This document shows positions 1 through 6,780 of a DNA stretch of 11,460 bases, piece by piece; the stretch's first letter is position 1, and every line of letters starts with the position of its first letter. The notes below the pieces were generated by a model. The model searched no databases. It saw only the letters and a program-made list of their open reading frames with translations, and was not told the DNA's origin. Origin of the DNA: Treponema sp. GTDB taxonomy: Bacteria; Spirochaetota; Spirochaetia; Treponematales; Treponemataceae. The stretch is from positions 1 to 11,460 of the forward strand of contig JAEDGP010000058.1 of assembly GCA_016297405.1 (NCBI GenBank), given 5' to 3'. The translations under genes were made by a program, and so were the position numbers.

Positions 1-56
1 GTGGTTGAGTTTATCGAAACCACCACATTTAGTGTAGCAGTCATTTCGACGAGCCC
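1..56. repeat. degenerate dispersed repeat next to the tmRNA terminator
   Basis: The first 25 bases read GTGGTTGAG, then TTTATCGAAACCAC, and can fold as a GTGGTT/AACCAC hairpin. Positions 41-56 carry a partner-like TCATTTCGACGAGCCCT segment. The reverse complement of 2537-2569 contains GTGGTTGAGCTTGTCGAAGG, so the same motif family occurs twice in 2.6 kb. It lies outside the tmRNA and I see no gene in it. It may continue past the left window edge. Confidence 0.6.
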
Positions 57-57
57 T

Positions 58-89
58 AAAAAAAGACCGTTCGGTTGAACGGTCTTTTT
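58..89 (-). terminator. intrinsic terminator of tmRNA, possibly bidirectional
   Basis: A perfect 8-bp stem, GACCGTTC (65-72) with GAACGGTC (77-84), encloses the four-base loop 73-76. It is flanked by seven A (58-64) and five T (85-89). Read on the minus strand, it follows the tmRNA acceptor stem immediately and ends in a run of seven U, a classic rho-independent terminator. The A and T flanks can extend the stem, so it could also stop plus-strand transcription. The T at 89 is the complement of the tmRNA discriminator base, so mature RNA and terminator abut with no spacer. Confidence 0.9.
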
Positions 90-458
90 GGAGATGGCGG
101 GAATTGAACCCGCGTCCGGGTATGTAATCCAGAAGCGTCTACATGTTTAGTTATGCGAGGTATTTGTCGGAAGCAGGTAGCAGCATAACAAGCGTCTGCA
201 TCTTATTCTGACTGAACGTCAAACATGGTGGCCAGAAGCACCATGAATCAAGTTCCTGTTGGCGTCAGAACATCATAAAGTTAGGAACAGCACCCCATGA
301 GTTCCGTGCACGCTACTTACGCAGCAAGTGCAAACTGTTCGTTTTCAGACTGTTCGTCTTCTTCACGTTTTGCAGTTATTTTTTTTGTCAGCTTAGGGCG
401 CCTTCACACCCACATGCAGCCAATGCATTCCCATATCCGTCGAAACCGGTGCACCCCC
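89..458 (-). ncRNA. ssrA: transfer-messenger RNA (tmRNA)
   Basis: tmRNA rescues stalled ribosomes: it enters the A site charged with alanine, then supplies a short reading frame whose product is a degradation tag. On the minus strand the 5' end reads GGGGGTGCACCGGTTTCGAC, including the near-universal GGTTTCGACGG segment. The 3' end has a T-arm, GCGGG-TTCAATT-CCCGC, followed by CATCTCC and discriminator A. The terminal GGGGGUG pairs over 7 bp with CAUCUCC (two G-U pairs), which sets both ends; about 370 nt is a usual length. No CCA is encoded after the discriminator, so it must be added enzymatically. The tag frame ends in ALAA. A promoter lies 25 bases upstream of the mature end and a terminator abuts the 3' end. 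Pseudoknots were not fully modelled. Identity is very secure; the exact ends are good to a base or two. Confidence 0.97.
317..373 (-). other. tmRNA tag-peptide reading frame
   Basis: On the minus strand the probable resume codon GCA (373-371) is followed in frame to TAA (319-317). It encodes AKREEDEQSENEQFALAA, preceded in the finished tag by the untemplated alanine from tmRNA itself. The C-terminal ALAA is the standard protease recognition end. The bases just before GCA read AATAACT, reasonable for the resume determinant. The tag is acidic (five Glu, one Asp against one Lys and one Arg). At 18 encoded residues it is longer than the roughly 10-residue E. coli tag. The frame is certain at its 3' end; the resume codon is inferred, because the frame stays open further upstream. 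Confidence 0.85.
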
Positions 459-483
459 GTTTTCCACACTTATGGATACCTTT

Positions 484-512
484 AATATATAGGCTCAAAA
501 TGCAGAAGTCAA
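484..512 (-). promoter_or_regulatory. sigma-70 type promoter of tmRNA
   Basis: On the minus strand, TTGACT (512-507) and TATATT (489-484) are separated by exactly 17 bases. Transcription would start near 477, giving a leader of about 20 bases before the mature 5' end at 458, as expected for a precursor trimmed by RNase P. The near-consensus hexamers suit an abundant RNA. Confidence 0.82.
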
Positions 513-540
513 GGAAATAGAAGAAAAACATGATCTTTTG

Positions 541-655
541 ATTCTCACCTGCGCCGGATTGTAGTGGTGGGCGAAAGCCCAGGACTTGGAGGCTACGCCA
601 AGGACCGAACGTTAGTGGGCCACGAAAAGCCGGTTTGCTCCTGCCCTTTCGCCCA
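541..655. repeat. structured repeat-like element between divergent promoters
   Basis: This GC-richer stretch sits between the -35 boxes of the divergent tmRNA and thrS promoters. GGGCGAAAG (570-578) and CTTTCGCCC (647-655) form a 9-bp inverted repeat spanning 86 bases. Inside, TGGGC-GAAA-GCCCA (569-582) makes a hairpin with a GNRA-type loop on the plus strand, and CTTGG/CCAAG (586-590 and 599-603) makes a second stem. Read on the minus strand from 609, the sequence gives SKSWAFAHHYNPAQ with no start codon. From memory, that translation recurs as short spurious ORFs in Treponema genomes, which would fit a dispersed element; I cannot verify it here. It lacks T-box, RNase P RNA and SRP RNA hallmarks. 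A small RNA gene is an alternative, but no own promoter stands out. Confidence 0.55.
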
Positions 656-671
656 AAAAAATCAATGTCAA

Positions 672-700
672 TTGAACAATAAATGGCAGATTGCTATAAT
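672..700 (+). promoter_or_regulatory. sigma-70 type promoter of thrS
   Basis: TTGAAC (672-677) and a perfect TATAAT (695-700) are spaced by 17 bases. The start point would fall near 707, giving a leader of only about 28 bases before the ATG at 735. That leaves no room for a T-box or other leader-based attenuator, so thrS is probably expressed constitutively or regulated by other means. Confidence 0.85.
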
Positions 701-734
701 TAATTACTATTTTAATGGTGTTAGAGGTTTTTAA

Positions 735-2486
735 ATGGCTGACGAGAAATTACAAATTATCAGACACAGTTGCGCTCACGTAATGGCTGAGGCAATCAAA
801 CATTTGTTCCCTGGAACAAAAATCGCAATTGGACCTGCAATCGACAACGGGTTTTACTATGACTTTGATTTTCCAACCGACACCAAATTCTCTGAAGAAA
901 ATTTTGCCGCTGTTGAAAAGGAAATGCGTCGCATTTTGACTACTGGTGCTGAATTTGTGCGCAAGGAAGTTTCAAAGGAAGAAGCTCTTAAGCTTTTTGC
1001 TGACGAACCATATAAAGTTGAACTTATAAACGATCTTCCTTCAGACGCAACAATTACAACTTACGAACAGGACGGATATCTTGATCTTTGCCGCGGTCCT
1101 CATGTTGCCACAACAAAAGAAATCAACGGTCAGGCTTTCAAGCTTGCTAAAATCGCCGGCGCTTACTGGCGAGGGGACTCAAATCGTCCTATGCTTACCC
1201 GAGTTTATGCTTTCTGTTTTGAAAAGCCAAATGATCTTAAGGATTATTTAACAATGCTTGCAGAAGCTGAAAAGCGCGACCATCGTAAGCTTGGTCAGGA
1301 AATGGATCTGTTCCACCTTGATCCAGAAGATCCAGGTCAGATTTTCTGGCATCCAAACGGATGGACAATCTATACCACAATACAGGATTATATGCGCAAA
1401 ATGGTTCGCCGTGACGGTTATCAGGAAGTAAACACTCCTGCCATTATGCCTCGTTCTTTGTGGGAACGCTCTGGCCACTGGGAACATTACCAGAAGAATA
1501 TGTTCATCACAGAATCTGAAAAGCGCCTCTTTGCCATCAAGCCTATGAACTGCCCTGGTGCCCTTGAAATCTTTAAGAGCCGCCAGCGCTCATACAAGGA
1601 TCTTCCACTCAGGCTTGCTGAATTCGGACACGATGTTCGAAACGAGCCTTCTGGAACTTTGCATGGCGTTATGCGCGTTCGCGGCTTTGTGCAGGATGAT
1701 GCACATATTCTTTGTACAGAAGAACAGGTTGCCGGCGAAGTTGCGAAATTCTGTAAGCTTTTGAAGACTGTTTATCATGACTTTGGTTTTGATGAACTTG
1801 TAGTAAAATTTTCTACAATGCCAGAAGATCACGTTGGTGACCTTGCAACCTGGGAAAGAGCTGAAAAAGCTTTGGCTGACGCTTGTCACGAAGCTGGCCT
1901 TAATTTTGAGATTCAGCCTGGAGAAGGTGCTTTCTATGGTCCAAAACTTGAATTCAAGCTTTATGACTGTCTTGGCCGCGAATGGCAGTGCGGAACAATC
2001 CAGGCTGACTTCCAGCTGCCTTCTGCAGAACGACTTGACGCTACATACATTGGAAGCGACAACGAAAAGCATCATCCTGTTATGCTTCACCGCGCTATTT
2101 TGGGAAGCTTTGAACGGTTCATTGGCATTCTGATTGAAAATTTTGCAGGTGCATTCCCAACTTGGCTTGCTTTTGAGCAGGTTGCTGTTGTGCCAGTTTC
2201 TTCTGACTTTGATGATTATGCAAGACAGATTAATGACATGCTTGTAGCACACGATATCCGTTCAAATGCTTATCTTGGTGATGAAAACATGAAGGCTAAG
2301 ATCAAATCTGTTTCCACCGAGCACAGAACTCCATACGTTCTTGTAGTTGGCGAAAAGGAAAAGGCTGAGGGAACTGTATGCGTTCGTTACAGATTCTCAA
2401 GCAAAAAGCCACAGGAAACTATGAAAATCGAAGACTTCATTGCTTACGTTGAAGACAAAATCAACACACATTTTATTGGAATCTAA
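735..2486 (+). CDS. thrS: threonyl-tRNA synthetase, TGS-less form
   Basis: A cytoplasmic class II synthetase that joins threonine to tRNA-Thr using ATP and hydrolyses mischarged Ser-tRNA-Thr. Residues 1 to about 190 are the editing domain with HSCAH (H11, H15) and CRGPH (C119, H123). The catalytic core carries the zinc ligands C273, H324 and H452 at spacings close to the E. coli enzyme, motif 2 arginine R302 in RNEPSG, the RVRGFVQDDAH block, and motif 3 LHRAILGSFERF. The last hundred or so residues are the anticodon-binding domain. At 583 residues it is about 60 shorter than the E. coli type because the N-terminal TGS domain is absent: the chain starts almost at the editing domain, as I recall for other spirochaete ThrRS. 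The start is supported by AGAGG at 723-727, seven bases upstream, and no in-frame TGS-coding sequence precedes it. It appears monocistronic and intact. Confidence 0.97.
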   Translation: MADEKLQIIRHSCAHVMAEAIKHLFPGTKIAIGPAIDNGFYYDFDFPTDTKFSEENFAAVEKEMRRILTTGAEFVRKEVSKEEALKLFADEPYKVELINDLPSDATITTYEQDGYLDLCRGPHVATTKEINGQAFKLAKIAGAYWRGDSNRPMLTRVYAFCFEKPNDLKDYLTMLAEAEKRDHRKLGQEMDLFHLDPEDPGQIFWHPNGWTIYTTIQDYMRKMVRRDGYQEVNTPAIMPRSLWERSGHWEHYQKNMFITESEKRLFAIKPMNCPGALEIFKSRQRSYKDLPLRLAEFGHDVRNEPSGTLHGVMRVRGFVQDDAHILCTEEQVAGEVAKFCKLLKTVYHDFGFDELVVKFSTMPEDHVGDLATWERAEKALADACHEAGLNFEIQPGEGAFYGPKLEFKLYDCLGREWQCGTIQADFQLPSAERLDATYIGSDNEKHHPVMLHRAILGSFERFIGILIENFAGAFPTWLAFEQVAVVPVSSDFDDYARQINDMLVAHDIRSNAYLGDENMKAKIKSVSTEHRTPYVLVVGEKEKAEGTVCVRYRFSSKKPQETMKIEDFIAYVEDKINTHFIGI

Positions 2487-2502
2487 TTTTCCACTTTTAT
2501 TT

Positions 2503-2603
2503 AAAAAAAGGGGCTGTCCCAAAAGTATAAATTGTAGTGGTCATTGAGCCCTTCGACAAGCTCAACCACCGCAATACAAACTTATTGGACAGCCCCTTTT
2601 TTT
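2503..2603. terminator. nested palindrome, thrS terminator and MITE-like element
   Basis: The outer arms, A7-GGGGCTGTCC (2503-2519) and GGACAGCCCC-T7 (2587-2603), are perfect 17-bp inverted repeats. They close a GC-rich stem on T7, which would terminate thrS transcription and, by symmetry, transcription from the right. The interior is imperfectly palindromic as well and contains the dispersed repeat at 2537-2569. The total length near 100 bp and terminal inverted repeats starting GGGGCTGTCC resemble a miniature inverted-repeat element. The flanking A and T runs belong to the palindrome and no clear target duplication is visible. The terminator role is more secure than mobile origin. Confidence 0.75.
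2537..2569. repeat. inner palindromic dispersed repeat
   Basis: GTGG (2537-2540) pairs with CCAC (2566-2569), and TTGAGC (2544-2549) with GCTCAA (2560-2565), around a CCTTCGACAA loop. Its reverse complement matches the GTGGTTGAG/TCGAA sequence at position 1. It sits exactly inside the larger palindrome at 2503-2603, so it is either the core of that element or a repeat inserted into a terminator. Confidence 0.65.
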
Positions 2604-2610
2604 GCGCAAG

Positions 2611-2650
2611 TTGAAATAATTGACACTTTTCTATAAACTGTCATTATAAT
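2611..2650 (+). promoter_or_regulatory. candidate promoter of the envelope-protein operon
   Basis: Two arrangements compete. TTGACA (2620-2625) with TATAAT (2645-2650) has near-perfect hexamers but a 19-base spacer, and would start transcription inside the GGAGG ribosome-binding site of the next gene. TTGAAA (2611-2616) with TATAAA (2632-2637) has a short 15-base spacer but leaves the ribosome-binding site intact. Some promoter here is likely, because it follows a strong terminator and precedes five packed genes; the exact start cannot be settled from sequence. Confidence 0.5.
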
Positions 2651-2664
2651 TATGGAGGAAAACT

Positions 2665-5600
2665 ATGCGTAACAGCAGAAAACTCTTCGCTTATCTTAAT
2701 TTAATTGCATTGGTTTCTTTTTTTATTGGATGTAATGCAAATATTATTGACGAACCTTCAATCACAAAACTTACTACAGGCGGAAGCACAACCGTACTTG
2801 CAATACCAAAAGATGTTTCGGCGACCCAGGGCAATTACGAAAGCGTTACAGTTTCATGGGTTGGATGCAATGCTGCTTCCAGATATTTCGTTTATTCTGC
2901 AGAATCTCCATTCGACACCTTCGTGCAATGTGGCGAAACCAAAGGAACTGAAACTTTTCTTTCTATCACTGAACCCGCAGGCAGTTCAAAATTCTATAAA
3001 GTCAGTGCCGTAAAATTTGATGGAAGTCAATCTTCTTTAAGCAGCTGGGCAAAGGGCACCACAATCGCTAAACCTGTAATCACTTCCATTTCAAAAAACG
3101 ACGACAATAACAGTGCAACTATTACCTGGTGGATGGAAAATTGCAATTCATCTACATATATTTCCAAAATACATTATCTTATCCAGGGGAAAAAAGGAAC
3201 TTCTTCTGCCGCTACTATTTCAATTGACATAAGTGGTGCAGATGCTATTGACACCTACACAATAGAGAACCTGGAAGGAAAGACTGACTACAGCTGGACT
3301 GTAAGTGCATATACTGTAACAAAAGATGGTGATAACAACATTATTTCAAAGGCTGAGGTAAGTAATGAAGTTTCCATTACAACTGCACATCGCCTGATTC
3401 CTTTGGCTCCAAAGAATTTTACAGCCACAACAGGTCTTTCAGACAAAGGCATAACTTTATCATGGTTATTTCCAGACAAAACAGATGTTCAAAACGATGA
3501 CGGAACTTATACAGAACATCCTAATTTCTTTGTAATTTACAGAAAATACGCAGGCAGTGCAGACTGCACCTATGAAGTAATAAAAGTCTTTACAGCAGAT
3601 GGTGGAAAAAGAACTGTAAATAATATCGAATATTCAAGCGTGAGCTTCGGAAGTTATGAAGAAGGCCGTCTATTCGAATATATGGAAGACGATAAGAAAA
3701 ATCCTGGCACAAAATACGAATACAAGATAAAAGCTTTTGTTGACCACGAAAGCTCAAAAACTTCATCTGTTTCGGAAAGTACAAGCGTAGGATGGCTTAT
3801 TTCTACTCCTTCAATTTCCACTTCATCCGAATATGAAATCGATCCTGAAAACCAGGAAATTTTCAAAAGCGCTACTGTCAAATTCTCAACAGACTTCAAT
3901 TCAATGATGAAAGATAACTTGTACAGCTTTGTCCTTGTTGAAAAGAAGAATGACATTGAAAACGACCTGCCAGTTGGCGGAGAATGGCCAAAAATCATAG
4001 GAAAAAGCAATTCAATTTCAACTGCCTGCGAACCAAAAACGTTCACAGACATGCATGGAGAAAAAGGATATTACCGCTACGAGCTTTTCATCATTCCAAG
4101 GGTTACTTCTAATGATGACTATGAAAATTACGAAACCACAAAAATAACAAGTGCACCTGCTAATGGAAAAATCACAATTACAGATGACACAAACTCCATT
4201 CCTGATCTTGAAAGTATTGAAATTGCGGACGGTTTTAAAGACTGCTACAAGCTTACATGGAAGTTCGATAAGGAATGTACTTATATTCTTTCTTGGCTTG
4301 ATGGAGAAGGAAACAAGGGCCAATATACCCTTACAGAACAGGATACAAAAGACGCTTCGGACAAAAGCAACTTTACTTTTGTACACAAAGGCGGAAGCAA
4401 CGCAGTTTCAGATCCTGTCATAACATCTGGTGACAGACGACTTTATACAGTAACCGCAAATAAAGGAATTACAAAAAGCGTTTCTGCAGAAAACTATTCC
4501 ATGACTCTTGGTACAGCAAAACCTGAAATGTCTGACAATGACTATAAATCTATTACAGTTCGATGGCCTGTAGTTCAAAAAGCTGATTCTTATGAGCTTT
4601 CTGCAAAACTGAAAAAAAAGGAAAGCGATATTTCCGGGACAGAATGTACTTTCACTTCTACCGAATCGACTATTAATATTGACGGAACCGATTATATTGA
4701 ATATAAGCTTGACAATATTTCTGATTATGACGACTCAGAAAAGTCTGGGCTTCCTATCGAAATCAATGTGTGCGCAAGAAACAGCGAAACATCTGATTCC
4801 ACAAACGGTAATCTTAATTCATACCTGATTGGTCCTGCCCTTACAGAACCTTCGATTAATAATATCTACATCGACAGAATAGAATTCAATTGGAAAAAAG
4901 CCACAGGTGCAAACGGGTATTTGATTCACCGGGCAATCAAACTTTATAGCGACGAAACAAATGATTATAAAGATTCAACAAACTTCATCACATATTACGT
5001 TTCCGCAGATTGCCAGACAATTGAAGCCGAGAATGAAGAAAGAGCTTCAGATTGCGTTGAAGTAAAATTCAATGCCGAAACTCAGACCTACACCCTTGTA
5101 GACAAATATCATGAAAGCAACAGTGAAAATCCTGGTGCTTACGAGTTCAGCCAGGCTGCAATTGCCTGGGGCGTTCCATTCAGTTATCGCGTGGTTCCTT
5201 TGAAGAACAATCTTTCAGACATGGAAACCATTACTTTGGACCACTCCATCAGAATCAAAGGAGACAAGGAATACAAAAACCTTACTTCTGTAGACGGTTC
5301 AACTTATGGATTTGGATTGAATGTTATGGCTTCTAAATGCGAAAGCGATGCAGACATATTTTTGAAATGGAAAAAACCGTTCAAGACAAAATTTGCCCCT
5401 CATCTTTATAGAAGAAAAGCTGGAAGCAACGAAAACTCATGGAACATCGTGCAAAAGGCAAATATTGGAAAAGACGACGACCAGTTCACAATTAAATTCA
5501 ACGAATATTTTGATGAAGAAGAAAGCACACTTGCCTTCGAATATGCAATAGCTTACTATTCAACACAAAGCACAGGCTATAAACTCCCACCTTCACTTGT

Positions 5601-6768
5601 GAACAATTCATCTAATGGGGGTCTTGCTTCTATTGAATTGACAGACGAAAACAAAAGATACTCATACAAAGACCCTTCAAAAGCAGAAAAAAGAAACAAA
5701 GGTTACCTTCTGAAGGCAAATAACTTTTCTGCTTACTACGGAGGAACTGCAACTTCCAACTTGTTCACCGAAAAGATTTCATGGAGCAACTGGGATTATG
5801 ACGAAAGAGGAATCGGTCCTGAAAAATACACAATCTACATAAAAAACCGCAATCTTCTAAACAGCGACTCAAAAGATCTGTTAGGTGAATCCGGCTGGGT
5901 CGAAATCATCACATTGAACAGTGATGCTGATTTTACTGAAAATCTTGCAGCCGAAAAAATTCGGGCTTTGAATAACGATATCATTTTGAAAGAAGATCCA
6001 TATCAGCTTTCACTTACTTCAAAAAGCCTTCAAGAAGGTGCTACGAACACAGATGGTCTGCTTAAAGTTTTGCGAGATCCTCGACACTATTACCAAATCA
6101 TCGCTACCATTGGTGAGGTTAACGGAGCTACGGGGCATGATGGCAAAGTTTATGCATATCGTCAGATTACAAATGAAGAACTTGTAAAAGCATGCATGCT
6201 TGCTTTTACTTACGGTTTCTATATCAATGATGGGGGCAACCCAAATTACGAAAGCATGGGGCAATTCAAATACGGTGATACGGGTTCTTTCTCAACAAGC
6301 TATATCGACGAAAATGGTGCTATTGGTGTTGGTAACGCTACCTTTGAAAAGGGAAAATACGAATTAAGCGGTAAATACAATGCCGGCTATTCATACATGA
6401 ACTACGCTCCAGTCCAGCTTTGTCCAGATGGAAGCAGTCAGTCATTCCTGTGCCTTACAAAAACCGACTCAAACAGATTCAGAATGAGAGGTACTTCAGA
6501 TTACTTTCTGTTTCAATTCCAGAATGAGCATACCATAAAGGTTAAAGCTCAGAACCAGAAAGAAATGCCAGACTATAGTGCTGAAATCAAATTCAAAGCG
6601 CCTAATAACAACAGTCTGACAATCTCGATTACCAGAAATGGTTCTACATCAACAATAGTAGACACTTCAGATAACGCCACAAGAAAAACATGGTTCCCTA
6701 TGCAGATTCATGGGGATGAATCATACGAAATCACCTCCACCTCTTATGGCTGGTGGCCAACAAAATAA
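2665..6768 (+). CDS. giant multi-FN3 lipoprotein, first gene of operon
   Basis: A 1367-residue exported protein, specific function unknown. Residues 1-23 form a lipoprotein signal: basic N-terminus, hydrophobic stretch, and lipobox FIGC with Cys23 as the probable lipidation site. The mature chain is a string of FN3-like beta-sandwich units recognised by repeated TxSW/LTW-type strands and Y-V-A strands. Clear ones lie near residues 48-133, 136-244 and 247-378; more divergent units follow near 380-509, 514-615, 620-725, 727-860, 886-992 and 1013-1166. The last 190 or so residues are a different, Gly/Tyr/Ser-rich beta-type region I do not recognise. No catalytic motif is evident. FN3 arrays usually act as spacers or binding modules on the cell surface, so adhesion or glycan binding is an inference. 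The start is fixed by GGAGG (2654-2658). Domain borders are approximate. Confidence 0.9.
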   Translation: MRNSRKLFAYLNLIALVSFFIGCNANIIDEPSITKLTTGGSTTVLAIPKDVSATQGNYESVTVSWVGCNAASRYFVYSAESPFDTFVQCGETKGTETFLSITEPAGSSKFYKVSAVKFDGSQSSLSSWAKGTTIAKPVITSISKNDDNNSATITWWMENCNSSTYISKIHYLIQGKKGTSSAATISIDISGADAIDTYTIENLEGKTDYSWTVSAYTVTKDGDNNIISKAEVSNEVSITTAHRLIPLAPKNFTATTGLSDKGITLSWLFPDKTDVQNDDGTYTEHPNFFVIYRKYAGSADCTYEVIKVFTADGGKRTVNNIEYSSVSFGSYEEGRLFEYMEDDKKNPGTKYEYKIKAFVDHESSKTSSVSESTSVGWLISTPSISTSSEYEIDPENQEIFKSATVKFSTDFNSMMKDNLYSFVLVEKKNDIENDLPVGGEWPKIIGKSNSISTACEPKTFTDMHGEKGYYRYELFIIPRVTSNDDYENYETTKITSAPANGKITITDDTNSIPDLESIEIADGFKDCYKLTWKFDKECTYILSWLDGEGNKGQYTLTEQDTKDASDKSNFTFVHKGGSNAVSDPVITSGDRRLYTVTANKGITKSVSAENYSMTLGTAKPEMSDNDYKSITVRWPVVQKADSYELSAKLKKKESDISGTECTFTSTESTINIDGTDYIEYKLDNISDYDDSEKSGLPIEINVCARNSETSDSTNGNLNSYLIGPALTEPSINNIYIDRIEFNWKKATGANGYLIHRAIKLYSDETNDYKDSTNFITYYVSADCQTIEAENEERASDCVEVKFNAETQTYTLVDKYHESNSENPGAYEFSQAAIAWGVPFSYRVVPLKNNLSDMETITLDHSIRIKGDKEYKNLTSVDGSTYGFGLNVMASKCESDADIFLKWKKPFKTKFAPHLYRRKAGSNENSWNIVQKANIGKDDDQFTIKFNEYFDEEESTLAFEYAIAYYSTQSTGYKLPPSLVNNSSNGGLASIELTDENKRYSYKDPSKAEKRNKGYLLKANNFSAYYGGTATSNLFTEKISWSNWDYDERGIGPEKYTIYIKNRNLLNSDSKDLLGESGWVEIITLNSDADFTENLAAEKIRALNNDIILKEDPYQLSLTSKSLQEGATNTDGLLKVLRDPRHYYQIIATIGEVNGATGHDGKVYAYRQITNEELVKACMLAFTYGFYINDGGNPNYESMGQFKYGDTGSFSTSYIDENGAIGVGNATFEKGKYELSGKYNAGYSYMNYAPVQLCPDGSSQSFLCLTKTDSNRFRMRGTSDYFLFQFQNEHTIKVKAQNQKEMPDYSAEIKFKAPNNNSLTISITRNGSTSTIVDTSDNATRKTWFPMQIHGDESYEITSTSYGWWPTK

Positions 6769-6780
6769 GGAGGGAGCGAA

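Noticed and set aside
297..485. Plus-strand ORF of 62 codons
   Set aside because: It lies almost wholly antisense to tmRNA, is Ser-rich because it reads the complement of structured RNA, and lacks a ribosome-binding site.
541..655. RNase P RNA or SRP RNA
   Set aside because: The conserved core motifs of both RNAs are absent and the length is wrong for RNase P RNA.
541..734. T-box or other riboswitch controlling thrS
   Set aside because: No T-box consensus is present, and the thrS promoter leaves a leader of only about 28 bases, so the structured element is outside the transcript.
1590..2252. Minus-strand ORF of 220 codons inside thrS
   Set aside because: It is antisense to a fully conserved synthetase, has no recognisable domain, and its length follows from thrS codon bias.
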